Notes: generated from the letters alone by a model not told the origin. A stretch of DNA of 64,000 bases from JACKOB01 sp024234575 (GCA_051208035.1 JBPJFZ010000002.1:364529-428528), one strand, 5' to 3'. Positions 36,201 to 44,012 are shown, counted from the stretch's first letter. Made by a program: numbers and translations.

Positions 36201-36440
36201 GCTGCAGGCATGGTGTTTCGGGAGGCCATTATCAGCGCCGCCGAAACCCGCGCCCAGCCAATTATACTCACGGCGTTAGCGGCAATGATCGGCTCAACGT
36301 TTATTCTTGATGACCCGATATTTAATGGGTTAGCAATATCAATGATATTCGGCGTTTTTGTTTCGACGCTGCTGACGCTGGTGGTTATTCCACTGTTGTA
36401 CTATCGGGCTTATCGAACCCGATACCCAGAGCCAAATTAG
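33237..36440 (+). CDS. RND efflux pump, inner-membrane subunit
   Basis: About 1067 residues with the two-fold RND layout: one N-terminal span, a large periplasmic loop (about 55-330), a group of spans, a second loop (about 560-860) and final spans. The fourth-span region shows GILVDDAIVVVENIHRHR with the proton-relay Asp pair. It belongs to the HAE/metal-efflux RND group rather than clear AcrB orthologues; the substrate is unknown. ATG 33237 overlaps the adaptor stop (TGATG). A terminator follows at 36468. Confidence 0.92.
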   Translation: MNDSAKTPMGASGRIAAAFQSNALTPLLALVAALLGVFAMLVTPREEEPQIDVTMANVMIAVPGVSARDIEQLVAVPAEQVLSQMVGLEHVMSQSQPGLAVVTVQFEVGVDRETALIRLYDVVNSNADWLPPSLGAMPPIVKARGIDSVPILAVTLSAEDVLSGAFELSQVAHLLENELKRVPGTKEVSTIGAPKRIVEVQFDPSRLSAANLSVSDLRYALQASNRALPAGELVESNRTLLIETGPLLDSAESVGNIVVGVHQGLPVFLSQVANVVETPATPDQYVWHWQRGDVTEQPAVTLQVSKKAGANAVTVSEAVLERINALQGVLIPDNIGLHISRNYGATADDKASKLIQKLIFATLSVVALVFFALGRREAAIVGVAVMLTLTATLFASWAWGFTLNRVSLFALIFSIGILVDDAIVVVENIHRHRALRPGAPLKDIIPAAVDEVGGPTILATLTVIAALLPMAFVSGLMGPYMAPIPINASLGMLLSLAIAFTVTPWLSRVWMAKHAHAENHGGSMFTKPIRRVFEPLLLTQKSSRNRRLFFAGVFVLIGLSMSLPVLQMVIMKMLPFDNKSEFQLMVNMPDETSLERTAMVLHALGDSLQTIPEVTDYQAYVGTSAPMTFNGLVRQYDARRGGAVGDIQVNLLPKADRHEKSHAIAQRVLPMLEAVAKEHGAQLSLVEVPPGPPVQAPIVAEVYAPDQESLLQATQQVRAAFEKTDSIVAIDDSRVTAAPRWLINVDQTKAALLGVSQAEIVATVQAALKGEDVTAIYDGVSKYAAPVRLILPLDQRADLNDLLRMTMTTAAGRQVPLSELVQVRESEREQVRFRKDGLPVAYVTGDKAGSNDSPLYGLFAIRDNLPKTESGELVLTEEFIQQPDDAWVRPGIKWDGEWQITYETFRDMGAAYAVGLLLIYLLVVAEFRSYLTPLIIMAPIPLTIIGVMPGHALLGAQFTATSMIGMIALAGIIVRNSILLVDFIEQQTAAGMVFREAIISAAETRAQPIILTALAAMIGSTFILDDPIFNGLAISMIFGVFVSTLLTLVVIPLLYYRAYRTRYPEPN

Positions 36441-36467
36441 AAAGCCGCTGCAAACGAGCAGTGACCA

Positions 36468-36493
36468 AAAAGCGTGTATTAATACACGCTTTT
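36468..36493. terminator. Terminator after the RND operon
   Basis: AAAAGCGTGTATT and AATACACGCTTTT form a perfect 13-bp palindrome; the A and T ends make it work on both strands. It lies 28 bp after the pump stop and marks the left limit of the accessory region. Confidence 0.75.
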
Positions 36494-36543
36494 CACCGAA
36501 GTGCACATCTGATGTCTCTCACGAATGCCGGTATAGTGGTGCT

Positions 36544-36616
36544 GGAAAGTAAAAAACCCCAACAAGATAAACCTGTTGGGGTTTTGAATTTGGTGGAGAC
36601 TGCGGGAATTGAACCG
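36544..36616 (-). repeat. tmRNA-3'-end-like att site with terminator, copy 1
   Basis: On the minus strand the sequence ends like a tmRNA or tRNA: GGTTCAATTCCCGC (T-loop) then AGTCTCCACCA, followed by a terminator hairpin (CCCCAACA/TGTTGGGG, then T-run). The 55 bp at 36544-36598 are repeated at 38950-39004 with only a few changes. The rest of the RNA is absent, so it is a remnant or attachment half-site left by integration. Confidence 0.65.
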
Positions 36617-36623
36617 GCCCCAA

Positions 36624-36694
36624 GGTATAACTATGTAAACTTAAGTATGATAAACACTGGGTTTGGCCATCGGGTGGATACACATAGTTATACC
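36624..36694. repeat. 13-bp perfect inverted repeat
   Basis: GGTATAACTATGT (36624-36636) and ACATAGTTATACC (36682-36694) are exact inverted copies, 45 bp apart, just inside the tmRNA-like end. They may be binding sites for a recombinase or excisionase. The stretch between contains no gene that I can support. Confidence 0.5.
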
Positions 36695-36707
36695 TGATAT
36701 TACGAAA

Positions 36708-36729
36708 GTGGGGGAAAAAATGGGGGAAA
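36708..36729 (+). repeat. TGGGGGAAA direct repeat, left arm-type site
   Basis: TGGGGGAAAAAA is followed at once by TGGGGGAAA. The same pair, slightly changed, occurs at 38839-38859 near the other end of the 2.4-kb module. Paired short G-rich repeats inside both ends resemble the arm-type sites of tyrosine integrases. Confidence 0.45.
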
Positions 36730-36794
36730 TTCCATTAAATTTATTATCGCTTAAAAGTATGATGCTTGATTGTTAGTTCGCATCCATTTCGGTC

Positions 36795-37649
36795 TCATAG
36801 CTTCTCGCTAAAACCTGCTATAAATGCCCTAGATAAGTTTTGATGCTGTTCATAGCGTCCGTCATTTCTCTCGCCCATCTCCAGAATCAATTGGTCGATG
36901 CTTAACTTTTCATGCTGATCACTGAGTAATTTTTCAATGGCAGAGAAAGTTTGTTTCCCAGTTATTATCCTTGCGTCTTTTCCTAAGAGATGTGCGCAGA
37001 CAAGTTCAATATCCCAGTTATAGGTTTCCATTAACGCTTCATTCTCGAAAGCATCTTCTCTGACTTTTGGGATTTGATGGTAGGTAGTGAATAGGTAGAG
37101 TAGATCTTTGGCATCTTTGGATCGAACCTCAGCACTTCGATCGCACCATGAAATCAGCTTTAAGACTGCCATACCAGCAGGCGTTGCAACCGGAATATCT
37201 ACGCGAGGATCGTTTTGAATGCAAACAATTTCAGCATGGTCACATGCTTCCTGAAAACCTAAAACATTCATAATCCAGTCACCGTCAGGTGGCCAGGATA
37301 TATTGGTATTATCATCTACCAGCGGTCCAAATGGGACAATATCAATAGGCACACCAGTGGCGCTGATTAACTTATGCTGATGCTTTGTTTCTTTGAAGGC
37401 TCGTAATAAAAGTTCCTTCTTTAATGAATAAAATGCGGCCCAATTTGGTAATTTAATGCCAAAATCAATATCTCTTGTAGCGCGTTGGATTTTAGCGCTA
37501 TGGCCAAAGTGAAGAACGAGGTCTCTGGCTGATGCGCCCACGACAACATAGGCTATCTCTAACTTTCTACATGCTTCGTTTATGTCGATATAAACTTGGA
37601 TCGCATCAGGGTATATCTGCCCCGATATATTTATTGATGTATTGTTCAT
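36795..37649 (-). CDS. Nucleotidyltransferase-type toxin, AbiEii-like
   Basis: A 284-residue protein of the nucleotidyltransferase fold: VVVGASARDLVLHFG near residue 35 and RDIDFGI near 60, where the Asp pair binds metal, then IDIVPFG (third acidic site) near 104. In AbiE systems this subunit modifies tRNA and stops growth upon phage infection. It overlaps the partner gene by 44 bases, so they are translated together. It is the type IV toxin-antitoxin kind by context; the match to AbiEii is by motif only. Confidence 0.7.
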   Translation of the reverse strand: MNNTSINISGQIYPDAIQVYIDINEACRKLEIAYVVVGASARDLVLHFGHSAKIQRATRDIDFGIKLPNWAAFYSLKKELLLRAFKETKHQHKLISATGVPIDIVPFGPLVDDNTNISWPPDGDWIMNVLGFQEACDHAEIVCIQNDPRVDIPVATPAGMAVLKLISWCDRSAEVRSKDAKDLLYLFTTYHQIPKVREDAFENEALMETYNWDIELVCAHLLGKDARIITGKQTFSAIEKLLSDQHEKLSIDQLILEMGERNDGRYEQHQNLSRAFIAGFSEKL

Positions 37650-38655
37650 AGATCATCCTGGCTGTTTCTATATTCCGGGGGTCACCGGTTTCGATCAGAT
37701 CTGCATAGACGAGTATCGGGTGTACAGTGGCGTTCTTGTCCTGCTGAACTGCAACGGTGGGCCAGAATGGGCGAAATATTCTGACTAATCCAGTTTTGTC
37801 TGTCGCGAACTCATTCGCTTTATGGAGTTTTGCTTTGGCTAATAATTTATTGCCAGCCTCTTTCGGTAAATAAACAGTCGCGATTTGTGGTTGCAGGTAA
37901 TTTGTATATTTTGCCGCTGCAATTTCGCCTCCCCATAAAGCGCCATACTCACCTATATCGATATTTTTCCACCAATTTGCGGTATCGGCGATGAATTCAC
38001 CCACGTGTTGTTTGGGTTTTAACTTTTCAGGATAGGCTTCCACCCATCGATCCAGTAACTTTCGCTTATTGATGAGTTCTCTTTCTTTTCCTCTTTCAAC
38101 AATGAAGCCTGCATCTTTTAATCCGTTGATTACCCAACCAACTGTACCCAGTGCAACGCCTGTGGTTTTTGCTATCTTCCGGTAGCTTGTGTTGACAAGC
38201 TGGGGGTCACACAGAAAACCAAATACAACCTTGAGGCCTGTGGTATCGAATGCTCTGTTTGTTTCTTTAACGATAGTCAGGGTTTGATCTGGTTTATTAC
38301 CGGTAACATGGATATAAATTGGCGGCTGATTGATATTCGCATTACCTGCCGTGTCTATGAACTGTACCTGCATTTCTTTAAGCTTTTTTGCCATACTGGG
38401 GTTGATGTAGTCGGCTACTAAGACCCCATCAATTGGAAGTCTTTTAATCTGCTCAGCTAACGCGCCTAGGTTTGCTTGTTGAGCCCATTTCTTAATTTCT
38501 ACAGCAAGAGTGGGGCCTTCGTGTGGAAACTGGATGATTGCATCTACTTTAGTATCATTAAGTTTCGTATTTTCCTGATTAACATCCAGCTTGATGCCCG
38601 TTTCATGATGAAACGCTATCAAGGCATTGGTTAATAGCTCGTTTTCAGTGTTCAT
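37606..38655 (-). CDS. AbiEi-like winged-helix antitoxin
   Basis: A 349-residue protein. Residues about 25-110 look like a restriction-endonuclease-like fold (DAIIQFPHEGPTLAVEIKKW), and a winged-helix region near 165-200 reads SYRKIAKTTGVALGTVGWVINGLKDAGFIVERG. The C-terminal half (YGALWGGEIAAAKYTNYLQPQIATVYL) is characteristic of proteins annotated as type IV AbiEi antitoxins. The nuclease-like domain has D and E-x-K residues, so it may have its own activity. It is the first gene of the pair. Confidence 0.7.
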   Translation of the reverse strand: MNTENELLTNALIAFHHETGIKLDVNQENTKLNDTKVDAIIQFPHEGPTLAVEIKKWAQQANLGALAEQIKRLPIDGVLVADYINPSMAKKLKEMQVQFIDTAGNANINQPPIYIHVTGNKPDQTLTIVKETNRAFDTTGLKVVFGFLCDPQLVNTSYRKIAKTTGVALGTVGWVINGLKDAGFIVERGKERELINKRKLLDRWVEAYPEKLKPKQHVGEFIADTANWWKNIDIGEYGALWGGEIAAAKYTNYLQPQIATVYLPKEAGNKLLAKAKLHKANEFATDKTGLVRIFRPFWPTVAVQQDKNATVHPILVYADLIETGDPRNIETARMIYEQYINKYIGADIP

Positions 38656-38838
38656 TATTGAGGTCTACAGTGTGTTGAGAATGACTATTTAATTACGGCT
38701 GTTCATTAATATAGCATGTACAATAATAATGTACATACAATAAAAGTGAACAAAGATATTTTCATGTAGTGCCAATCTGTCTTAAATTGCATCCTAGAAA
38801 CAGAGTCTACTGATTCCTGATAGAGCTCTTGCTTAAAA

Positions 38839-38859
38839 ATGGGGGAAAAGTGGGGGATG
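38839..38859 (+). repeat. TGGGGGA direct repeat, right arm-type site
   Basis: TGGGGGAAAAG followed by TGGGGGATG, about 100 bp inside the second tmRNA-like copy. It mirrors the pair at 36708-36729 in position relative to the element end. Confidence 0.45.
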
Positions 38860-38949
38860 TTGAGAAGATTAAATTAATTTTTCTGGAAAATATTAATTAA
38901 ATCAGGTGGTTATGATTGGTGGGGCTTCGGGAATGATTTTTGGTGTCAC

Positions 38950-39004
38950 GGAAAGTAAAAAACCCTAACAAGATCAACCTGTTAGGGTTTTGAATTTGGT
39001 GGTG
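38950..39004 (-). repeat. tmRNA-3'-end-like att site with terminator, copy 2
   Basis: It repeats 36544-36598 with few mismatches. The two changes in the hairpin (C to T and G to A) are paired, so the stem is kept. Here the T-arm-like part is lost after CCACCA. The 206 bp beyond it, up to the GFA gene, hold nothing that I recognise. Confidence 0.65.
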
Positions 39005-39210
39005 GGACGGGACGCCGGTTTGGTTCCCACAATAGGAACTGAATTAGTACCTCAATTGCTTTAGTTAAACTAATGCGGGTTTGTGCTTACGTAGGAGCTT
39101 CGGAACCCTGTTGTTCAGTAGCTAGCAGAAACTAGGTTGACAATTGTTGCCCTCCTTTTTCTGCTCATGAAAACTAACTTTGAGTCCTAAGACCTTGTTG
39201 CGTATTGTCC

Positions 39211-39612
39211 TTATCGTTTCGCTAAGCCATCGTTAATATCAACGATTCTACGATCATAGAAAAAATGCGCGTTAGACTTAAAATGGCTCGGTAATTGGTC
39301 GTTATTGCATTTTCTAAACATGTGTTGCGACACTAGTTTCCATCCCATAGCATTCGTGTTGTAAAGCACGTCTCCACAGTGTTTACAGAAAATACGTTTC
39401 ATCCTCTTAGTGGGGTGCTGGAATTCAATAGCATCACTTTTCCCTTTGGTGAAGTCGAGTTGATGTTCTTCCCAAGCGAGCACTGAATGGAAAGGGACTT
39501 GTAAAAGCTCTCGGCAATCTTCACAGTGGCAATAGGCGTGAACCTTGGGGTCTCCAATCATCTCAACTTCCACTGCTTTACAGTCGCAATGAACGTGATA
39601 GGTATTCGGCAT
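39211..39612 (-). CDS. GFA-family zinc protein
   Basis: A 133-residue protein with Cys pairs in HCDCKAVEV, YCHCEDCRE and IFCKHCGDVLYNTN, the zinc sites of the GFA (glutathione-dependent formaldehyde-activating enzyme-like) fold. Most members have no proven activity. GGGAG precedes the ATG. It is the last gene of a five-gene minus-strand group running from mdaB. Confidence 0.85.
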   Translation of the reverse strand: MPNTYHVHCDCKAVEVEMIGDPKVHAYCHCEDCRELLQVPFHSVLAWEEHQLDFTKGKSDAIEFQHPTKRMKRIFCKHCGDVLYNTNAMGWKLVSQHMFRKCNNDQLPSHFKSNAHFFYDRRIVDINDGLAKR

Positions 39613-39654
39613 AAATAATTCTCCCGTATATATACTGTCGATATGTTTAGCTGA

Positions 39655-40791
39655 TTAGTGATGCTTATCCAAAAATGCTTCAACGTTAACTGAAAGAATG
39701 CGTTTGAACGTGAGATAAACGTATACGAGCATACCGATTGTCATTCCAATAAGTGAATATTCGATGTTGGTTAGGAAAGAGCTGGCAACTGTAATACTGA
39801 CACACGCCATCGTGTTCGTAACGATAGCCCAACGCCAAGGTGGAAAGGCATACCAGTAAGGGATTTGCTTCCCAAGATAAAATAAGCTCAAGCCTGTAAC
39901 CGCCAGTAGCCTGAAGGTTGGCCGATCTAGGTCACCCAAAATGGCGTGACGAATCACATTAGCCAAAACCAACAAGCCCATACAGACCAGTAGGTGAGTG
40001 AAGATCAATACGTTGCCAGTTGTTAAGCGTTTTGCACGCTCAAGGATTGGGAAACTGTCAAAGTAGATCCACCAGATGGCTCCAACCAATAAGAATCCGG
40101 TCGCTGCGGAAACGATGTCCATGGTATTCCATCGCTCATGATCGAGCGATCCAACCATGGCGATAACCGATTCTCCCAAAATGATGATGGCAAGCAGGCC
40201 AATCCGTTCCACAAGATGGGCTCTATCAATTGGACGTGAATTCAGTTTTTTACGCAAAGCTATTTGCCATCCTGCATCAATCACGATTCCAAGATAAAAA
40301 ACAATGAACTTGAAAGAGCTGTCGATGAATGCGGAACTGATACTCATCAGAGCTCCGAAGCCAATTGCTACGCTAACATCTTTGGCAAATACAACGTCGC
40401 CTTCTGGACTTCGGTGAATATTCCAATACAGGTAAGCCAATATCAAACGTACGAAGCCGTAAAGCAATGCGAAGTAAACGAAACCCTGACCAAGGCTATC
40501 TTCAACAAAGGTCGACCACACCACCATCAGACTCATAATCATTAAGCTAACAATGCGATGCTCTCGGTTGTCTTTGTCAAAGCGGTTGGCATAAAGTGTG
40601 TGGGACATCCATATCCACCAAACAGGGATGAACACCAAAGGAAACCGGAGTAATTGCTCAAGACCTATATGCCCATTGTGCGTATGGGCTAGGTCATGTG
40701 TAACCACACCAATGACCGCTACAAAGACCAGATCAAAAAATAGCTCTAGCCACGTAGCATGTCGGCCTTCTGCCTGATATAGAGTGTTCAT
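39655..40791 (-). CDS. Low-temperature-requirement A (LtrA)-family membrane protein
   Basis: A 378-residue protein with about ten membrane segments. The start ATWLELFFDLVFVAVIGVVTHDLAHT and the later HLVERIGLLAIIILGESVIAM are the family hallmarks. LtrA was named from Listeria growth in the cold; the molecular role is unknown. AGG at six bases favours ATG 40791 over the GTG just before it. Confidence 0.87.
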   Translation of the reverse strand: MNTLYQAEGRHATWLELFFDLVFVAVIGVVTHDLAHTHNGHIGLEQLLRFPLVFIPVWWIWMSHTLYANRFDKDNREHRIVSLMIMSLMVVWSTFVEDSLGQGFVYFALLYGFVRLILAYLYWNIHRSPEGDVVFAKDVSVAIGFGALMSISSAFIDSSFKFIVFYLGIVIDAGWQIALRKKLNSRPIDRAHLVERIGLLAIIILGESVIAMVGSLDHERWNTMDIVSAATGFLLVGAIWWIYFDSFPILERAKRLTTGNVLIFTHLLVCMGLLVLANVIRHAILGDLDRPTFRLLAVTGLSLFYLGKQIPYWYAFPPWRWAIVTNTMACVSITVASSFLTNIEYSLIGMTIGMLVYVYLTFKRILSVNVEAFLDKHH

Positions 40792-40805
40792 CACTTACCT
40801 AATCC

Positions 40806-41363
40806 TTAACGTTGAGATGGATGTGTCCATGCATACTTTTGGAAGGCCGCATCTGGCTCGGTATGGGCCAGTGCATTAGTGAAATTCGAAATAAGTTTTG
40901 ATGCGAGTCCTGTCAATACTTCTAAAGCCTGACGTTTGGTGTACCCTGCATTGATGAAAGTTTGAAGCTTGTCGTCGCCTATGTGACCACGGTTATCCAG
41001 CAATGCTTTGGTGTAATCATGAAGCGCCTGAAGCTTTGTTTCCGGAATCTGTGAACCTTCTCGCAACGCATCAATTACGTCATTAGGCATTTTTGCGGCA
41101 TGCATCATCCAGGTATGTCCAGGCACGCAGTAGTGGCAGTTGTTTTCAAAGTTGGCTGTCATAAAGACCACTTGCTGTTCAATCGGCGACAAGGTGGTTT
41201 GCTTCATAAACAGGTTGAACACCGTGTTATAGGCTTCATAGGTGGCGGGGGCTTCCGCTAATATTTTATGTAGGTTAGGCACCATGCCGAAGCCTTTTAA
41301 AGAGGCTTCCATTAATGGTTTGGATTCTTCCGGTGCATTATCAACTTCATAATAGGTAAACAT
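40806..41363 (-). CDS. Carboxymuconolactone decarboxylase-family (AhpD-like) protein
   Basis: A 185-residue protein with FENNCHYCVPGHTWMMHAAKMPNDVIDALREG near residues 78-105. The Cys-x-x-Cys (CHYC) and the His six residues later (CVPGH) match the AhpD-like peroxidase site. It may reduce peroxides or handle small carbonyl compounds. It lies 14 bp upstream of the LtrA gene and 26 bp downstream of the cupin gene. Confidence 0.85.
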   Translation of the reverse strand: MFTYYEVDNAPEESKPLMEASLKGFGMVPNLHKILAEAPATYEAYNTVFNLFMKQTTLSPIEQQVVFMTANFENNCHYCVPGHTWMMHAAKMPNDVIDALREGSQIPETKLQALHDYTKALLDNRGHIGDDKLQTFINAGYTKRQALEVLTGLASKLISNFTNALAHTEPDAAFQKYAWTHPSQR

Positions 41364-41389
41364 AAATATTCCTCTCAGAGACGACGTAA

Positions 41390-41758
41390 CTATTTTTGCT
41401 CAACAATAATGGCGATGACTTCTGTTTCACCCGTATTGCTTACTTGATGCGCCCATGCTTCATGCCACATCACATGGCCATCAGAAACATCAGCAACAAA
41501 AGATTTTCCATTTTTCTCGGTAATGGTTAGCACACCGCCTTTTTGAAAGTAGACCATTTCGTTATGGTGCCGGTGTGCGCTATCAGCCTCTCCAGGCTTA
41601 AGCACCATTTTATGAACCAGTACGTGCTCATTTTCCATAACAAGGTTGTAGTGCTCTGGCGAAGCAATATGCGCTAAAGAAAATTCCTCAGCACTTGAAA
41701 CTGATGCGATCATGGCTAGCGCCAATCTTGAAATGGCCTTCTTAAGCAGCAGATTCAT
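41390..41758 (-). CDS. Exported cupin-domain protein
   Basis: About 122 residues with an N-terminal signal-like stretch (LALAMIASVSSA-EE). The cupin motif is GEADSAHRHHNEMVYFQKGG, giving two or three His and one Glu for the metal, with HEAWAHQVSNTG as the second motif. ATG 41758 is chosen because AGGAG lies eight bases before it; a GTG at 41767 is also open. It may bind a small periplasmic ligand. Substrate is unknown. Confidence 0.8.
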   Translation of the reverse strand: MNLLLKKAISRLALAMIASVSSAEEFSLAHIASPEHYNLVMENEHVLVHKMVLKPGEADSAHRHHNEMVYFQKGGVLTITEKNGKSFVADVSDGHVMWHEAWAHQVSNTGETEVIAIIVEQK

Positions 41759-41778
41759 AAATTTCACTCCTGACTGGA

Positions 41779-42363
41779 TTAAAAATTCTCTTGAATGTGA
41801 GCAGAGAATCGCTTGAAGTCATTTTCAGCTTCTGCGTTTTTCATTACATCGAAACTGGCGAAAGTTGGTAACGGCTCCATACCAAAGAAGCGGAAGTTCA
41901 TATGCATTGGGAAAAATAAGTCATCCACGCTTTTACCTTGAAACAGATATTCACTTTCATCATCAAATGCTTCTTTTGGGGCATTGAATGTCAAAGACAG
42001 CATGTATGTTTTTCCTGTGAGCGTGCCGCCTGCACCGTAGTTCTCCTTGGGCGACTCGTGGTGGCGTCCATCTCCATTGCACAATTGCCCCCCCATGCCC
42101 GCGGTATAAACTTCATCCATATATTTCTTAAACGTCCAAGGTACCCCCATCCAATTTACAGGCGTTTGAAGAATGATGCTGTCAGCCCACTGATGGTTTT
42201 CTAACTCCGTTTCTACATTCCATTCTTCATCAATATTAGCGAGCCGTGTTTGGTGACCTTTGGCTTGTAGTAGTTCGTCCGCCATTTGAACCAGCGCGCC
42301 GTTTAGTCGCCCCTCTGAAAATGGGTATTTGTGATGTGCGTTAATAATTAAGATATTGCTCAT
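41779..42363 (-). CDS. mdaB: NAD(P)H:quinone oxidoreductase (MdaB-like)
   Basis: A 194-residue flavodoxin-fold reductase. It has ILIINAHHKYPFSEGRLN (FMN phosphate loop) and LQTPVNWMGVPWTFKKYMDEV, both typical of MdaB. It reduces quinones by two electrons and avoids semiquinone radicals. It is the first gene of the minus-strand group and is divergent from the HxlR regulator, a pattern in which HxlR (QorR/HypR type) senses quinones or aldehydes. Confidence 0.88.
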   Translation of the reverse strand: MSNILIINAHHKYPFSEGRLNGALVQMADELLQAKGHQTRLANIDEEWNVETELENHQWADSIILQTPVNWMGVPWTFKKYMDEVYTAGMGGQLCNGDGRHHESPKENYGAGGTLTGKTYMLSLTFNAPKEAFDDESEYLFQGKSVDDLFFPMHMNFRFFGMEPLPTFASFDVMKNAEAENDFKRFSAHIQENF

Positions 42364-42423
42364 GTCTTCTTTCCTCGCATTGAACGAACTTTTAAAAAAA
42401 AGAAAAGTGGTTAATTAATTTTT

Positions 42424-42446
42424 ACAGGTATAATATTGTTACCTGT
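42424..42446. promoter_or_regulatory. Likely HxlR operator between mdaB and its regulator
   Basis: ACAGGTA-N9-TACCTGT is a perfect 7-bp inverted repeat. A TATAAT -10 box (42429-42434) lies inside it on the plus strand, so binding would block the regulator's own promoter and probably mdaB. Confidence 0.65.
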
Positions 42447-42501
42447 GATAAACAATCAATTAGTATACTTTTAGTAACCTAATTAAAATGAGAGTAAATG
42501 C

Positions 42502-42858
42502 ATGAAAAGCCGTGTTGAAACAGATAGTTACGGTCGAAAGAAAGTTTATGATGCCTGTATGGAGCCTTGTGCGATTGAGAAAGGCATGCGCATCATCGGC
42601 GGGAAATGGACTGGCTCCATCATTTATCACCTCAAAGATGGGCCTGTACGGTTTAATGATCTGACCAGAATGTTAGGGGGGGCGAGCAAGAAAATGATTG
42701 ACCAGCGCCTTAAAGAGCTTGAAGGGCGTGGCATGGTAATACGGACTGTAATTAGCGACCGTCCCGTAGCGGTGACTTATGAGCTAACTGAGTTCGGGCG
42801 TTCTGCTCTGGATATTCTTGATCAGTTAAGGGTATGGTCTGAATCGAATGAGCTGTGA
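42502..42858 (+). CDS. HxlR-family transcriptional regulator
   Basis: A 118-residue winged-helix protein. It contains CAIEKGMRIIGGKWTGSIIYHLKDGPVRFNDLTRMLGGASKKMIDQRLKELE, the HxlR core, with a conserved N-terminal Cys (MEPCAIEKG) that in QorR/YodB-type members reacts with quinones. It is divergent from mdaB and should control the five-gene group. It lies 138 bp from mdaB. Confidence 0.88.
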   Translation: MKSRVETDSYGRKKVYDACMEPCAIEKGMRIIGGKWTGSIIYHLKDGPVRFNDLTRMLGGASKKMIDQRLKELEGRGMVIRTVISDRPVAVTYELTEFGRSALDILDQLRVWSESNEL

Positions 42859-43008
42859 GTTACAGGAAAGTCTCGGCGTTAATGAGTGCAAACCAGTTCT
42901 CCACTGTTGCAACATGAAAAATCAAACTCTTGAAGCTGTTAGGATGCTCCCAATGGAGCTCCCTCATTAGCCCGCATGTTTTGAGCGTAAAATTGAGGGC
43001 AAATAAAA

Positions 43009-43061
43009 AGCCCTAATGGCTGTTGAGGGCTCATTAGGGCTATTTACAAGTTGGTGGAGAC
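43009..43061 (-). repeat. tmRNA-end-like sequence with terminator, copy 3
   Basis: On the minus strand GTCTCCACCAA is followed by a terminator: AGCCCTAATG pairs with CATTAGGGCT (43009-43018 with 43032-43041), then a T-run. The eleven bases TTGGTGGAGAC (43051-43061) are identical to copy 1, but the hairpin is a different one. It marks the end of the second module. Confidence 0.5.
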
Positions 43062-44012
43062 GGCGTCCTTCTTGTTCTGTATTTAAGGTTTTGATATATA
43101 TGGATAATATGTATTTTATTTGCTTTTGTGGTGCATCCTGTGGTGTTAATTTGGTGGGTCATTGAAATTCATTAGTACAGATATTCAATCCTATTTTGGC
43201 GAATTATCTTACAGTGCTTCTTCGCTCTTGGATTAAACGGATGAACCCTTTGACTGATGTTACTAAGCGCTAAGGCAATGATAAGTATAAGGGCCATGTG
43301 CTAAACCCAAAGAAGTGTCAGTAGGTGATAGATTATTCCAAACGAGTCACTTGGTACAACCTTTTCAATTGTAGAGCTTGAACCTGGCTGTAGCTGCTTA
43401 CACTGCGAAATATTGAAAAAGGCTGATCGCGGTCCGTATCAGTGTACTAGGTATTTCGCAGGAAGTTACAATCTGTTGATTGAAATGGCGAGTTCTATCT
43501 CCTCAGGGTGTGACTTCATTTCTGTCTGTCTAATCTTGTATTTCATGAAATAACGACTCGGAATCTTTTGCAGACTGGTTGGCAATTGAAAGAAAAGGTT
43601 GGTGCCCAGTTATTGATTATTCCCCTTTCGCTATGTGATTATTTCTGCCAAAGCGTTGAGCTGCGGTAACGAAATACATCGAATTAGCTGTATTCACACA
43701 AACCTGTTCTCTGTGGCTAATTGTTTTTGTATCCCAATAAAATAGGGAATCAAGGAGCAATATAAGCCCTTTAGGGCTCAGGCGTAGTTGGAATATCCAC
43801 TATAGAGGGACTGTTATTGCGTGCTCCGTTATGTCGCGTGATTAATGTAAGTATCCCTTCTCTCCAATAATCAGAAAGTGTTGAACCTGCTAAAAAGTTG
43901 CGGAGTTTATCCGGTAGAGTGTACGCAATTTGGCAGGGCTGAGAAAAGTAGTGCTGAAGTGGTAAAGCTTCATAATAATCGCTTTGGCGATCATGAGAAT
44001 AAAGGAATAGTG
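43062..44012. other. Gene-free stretch upstream of the unknown three-gene unit
   Basis: No convincing gene is seen in 950 bp. A 73-codon open frame with five Cys (43332-43550) has no start codon and could be a decayed gene. TATTTCATGAAATA (43539-43552) is a perfect 14-bp palindrome and might be an operator. The stretch borders copy 3 on the left. Confidence 0.4.

Noticed and set aside
36544..36616. A complete tmRNA or tRNA gene on the minus strand
   Set aside because: Only the T-loop-like part, CCA end and terminator are present; no 5' acceptor strand, tag frame or anticodon arm follows.
36461..36697. 78-codon plus-strand frame after the RND pump
   Set aside because: It runs through a terminator, the tmRNA-like repeat and an inverted repeat, so it is an accidental open frame.
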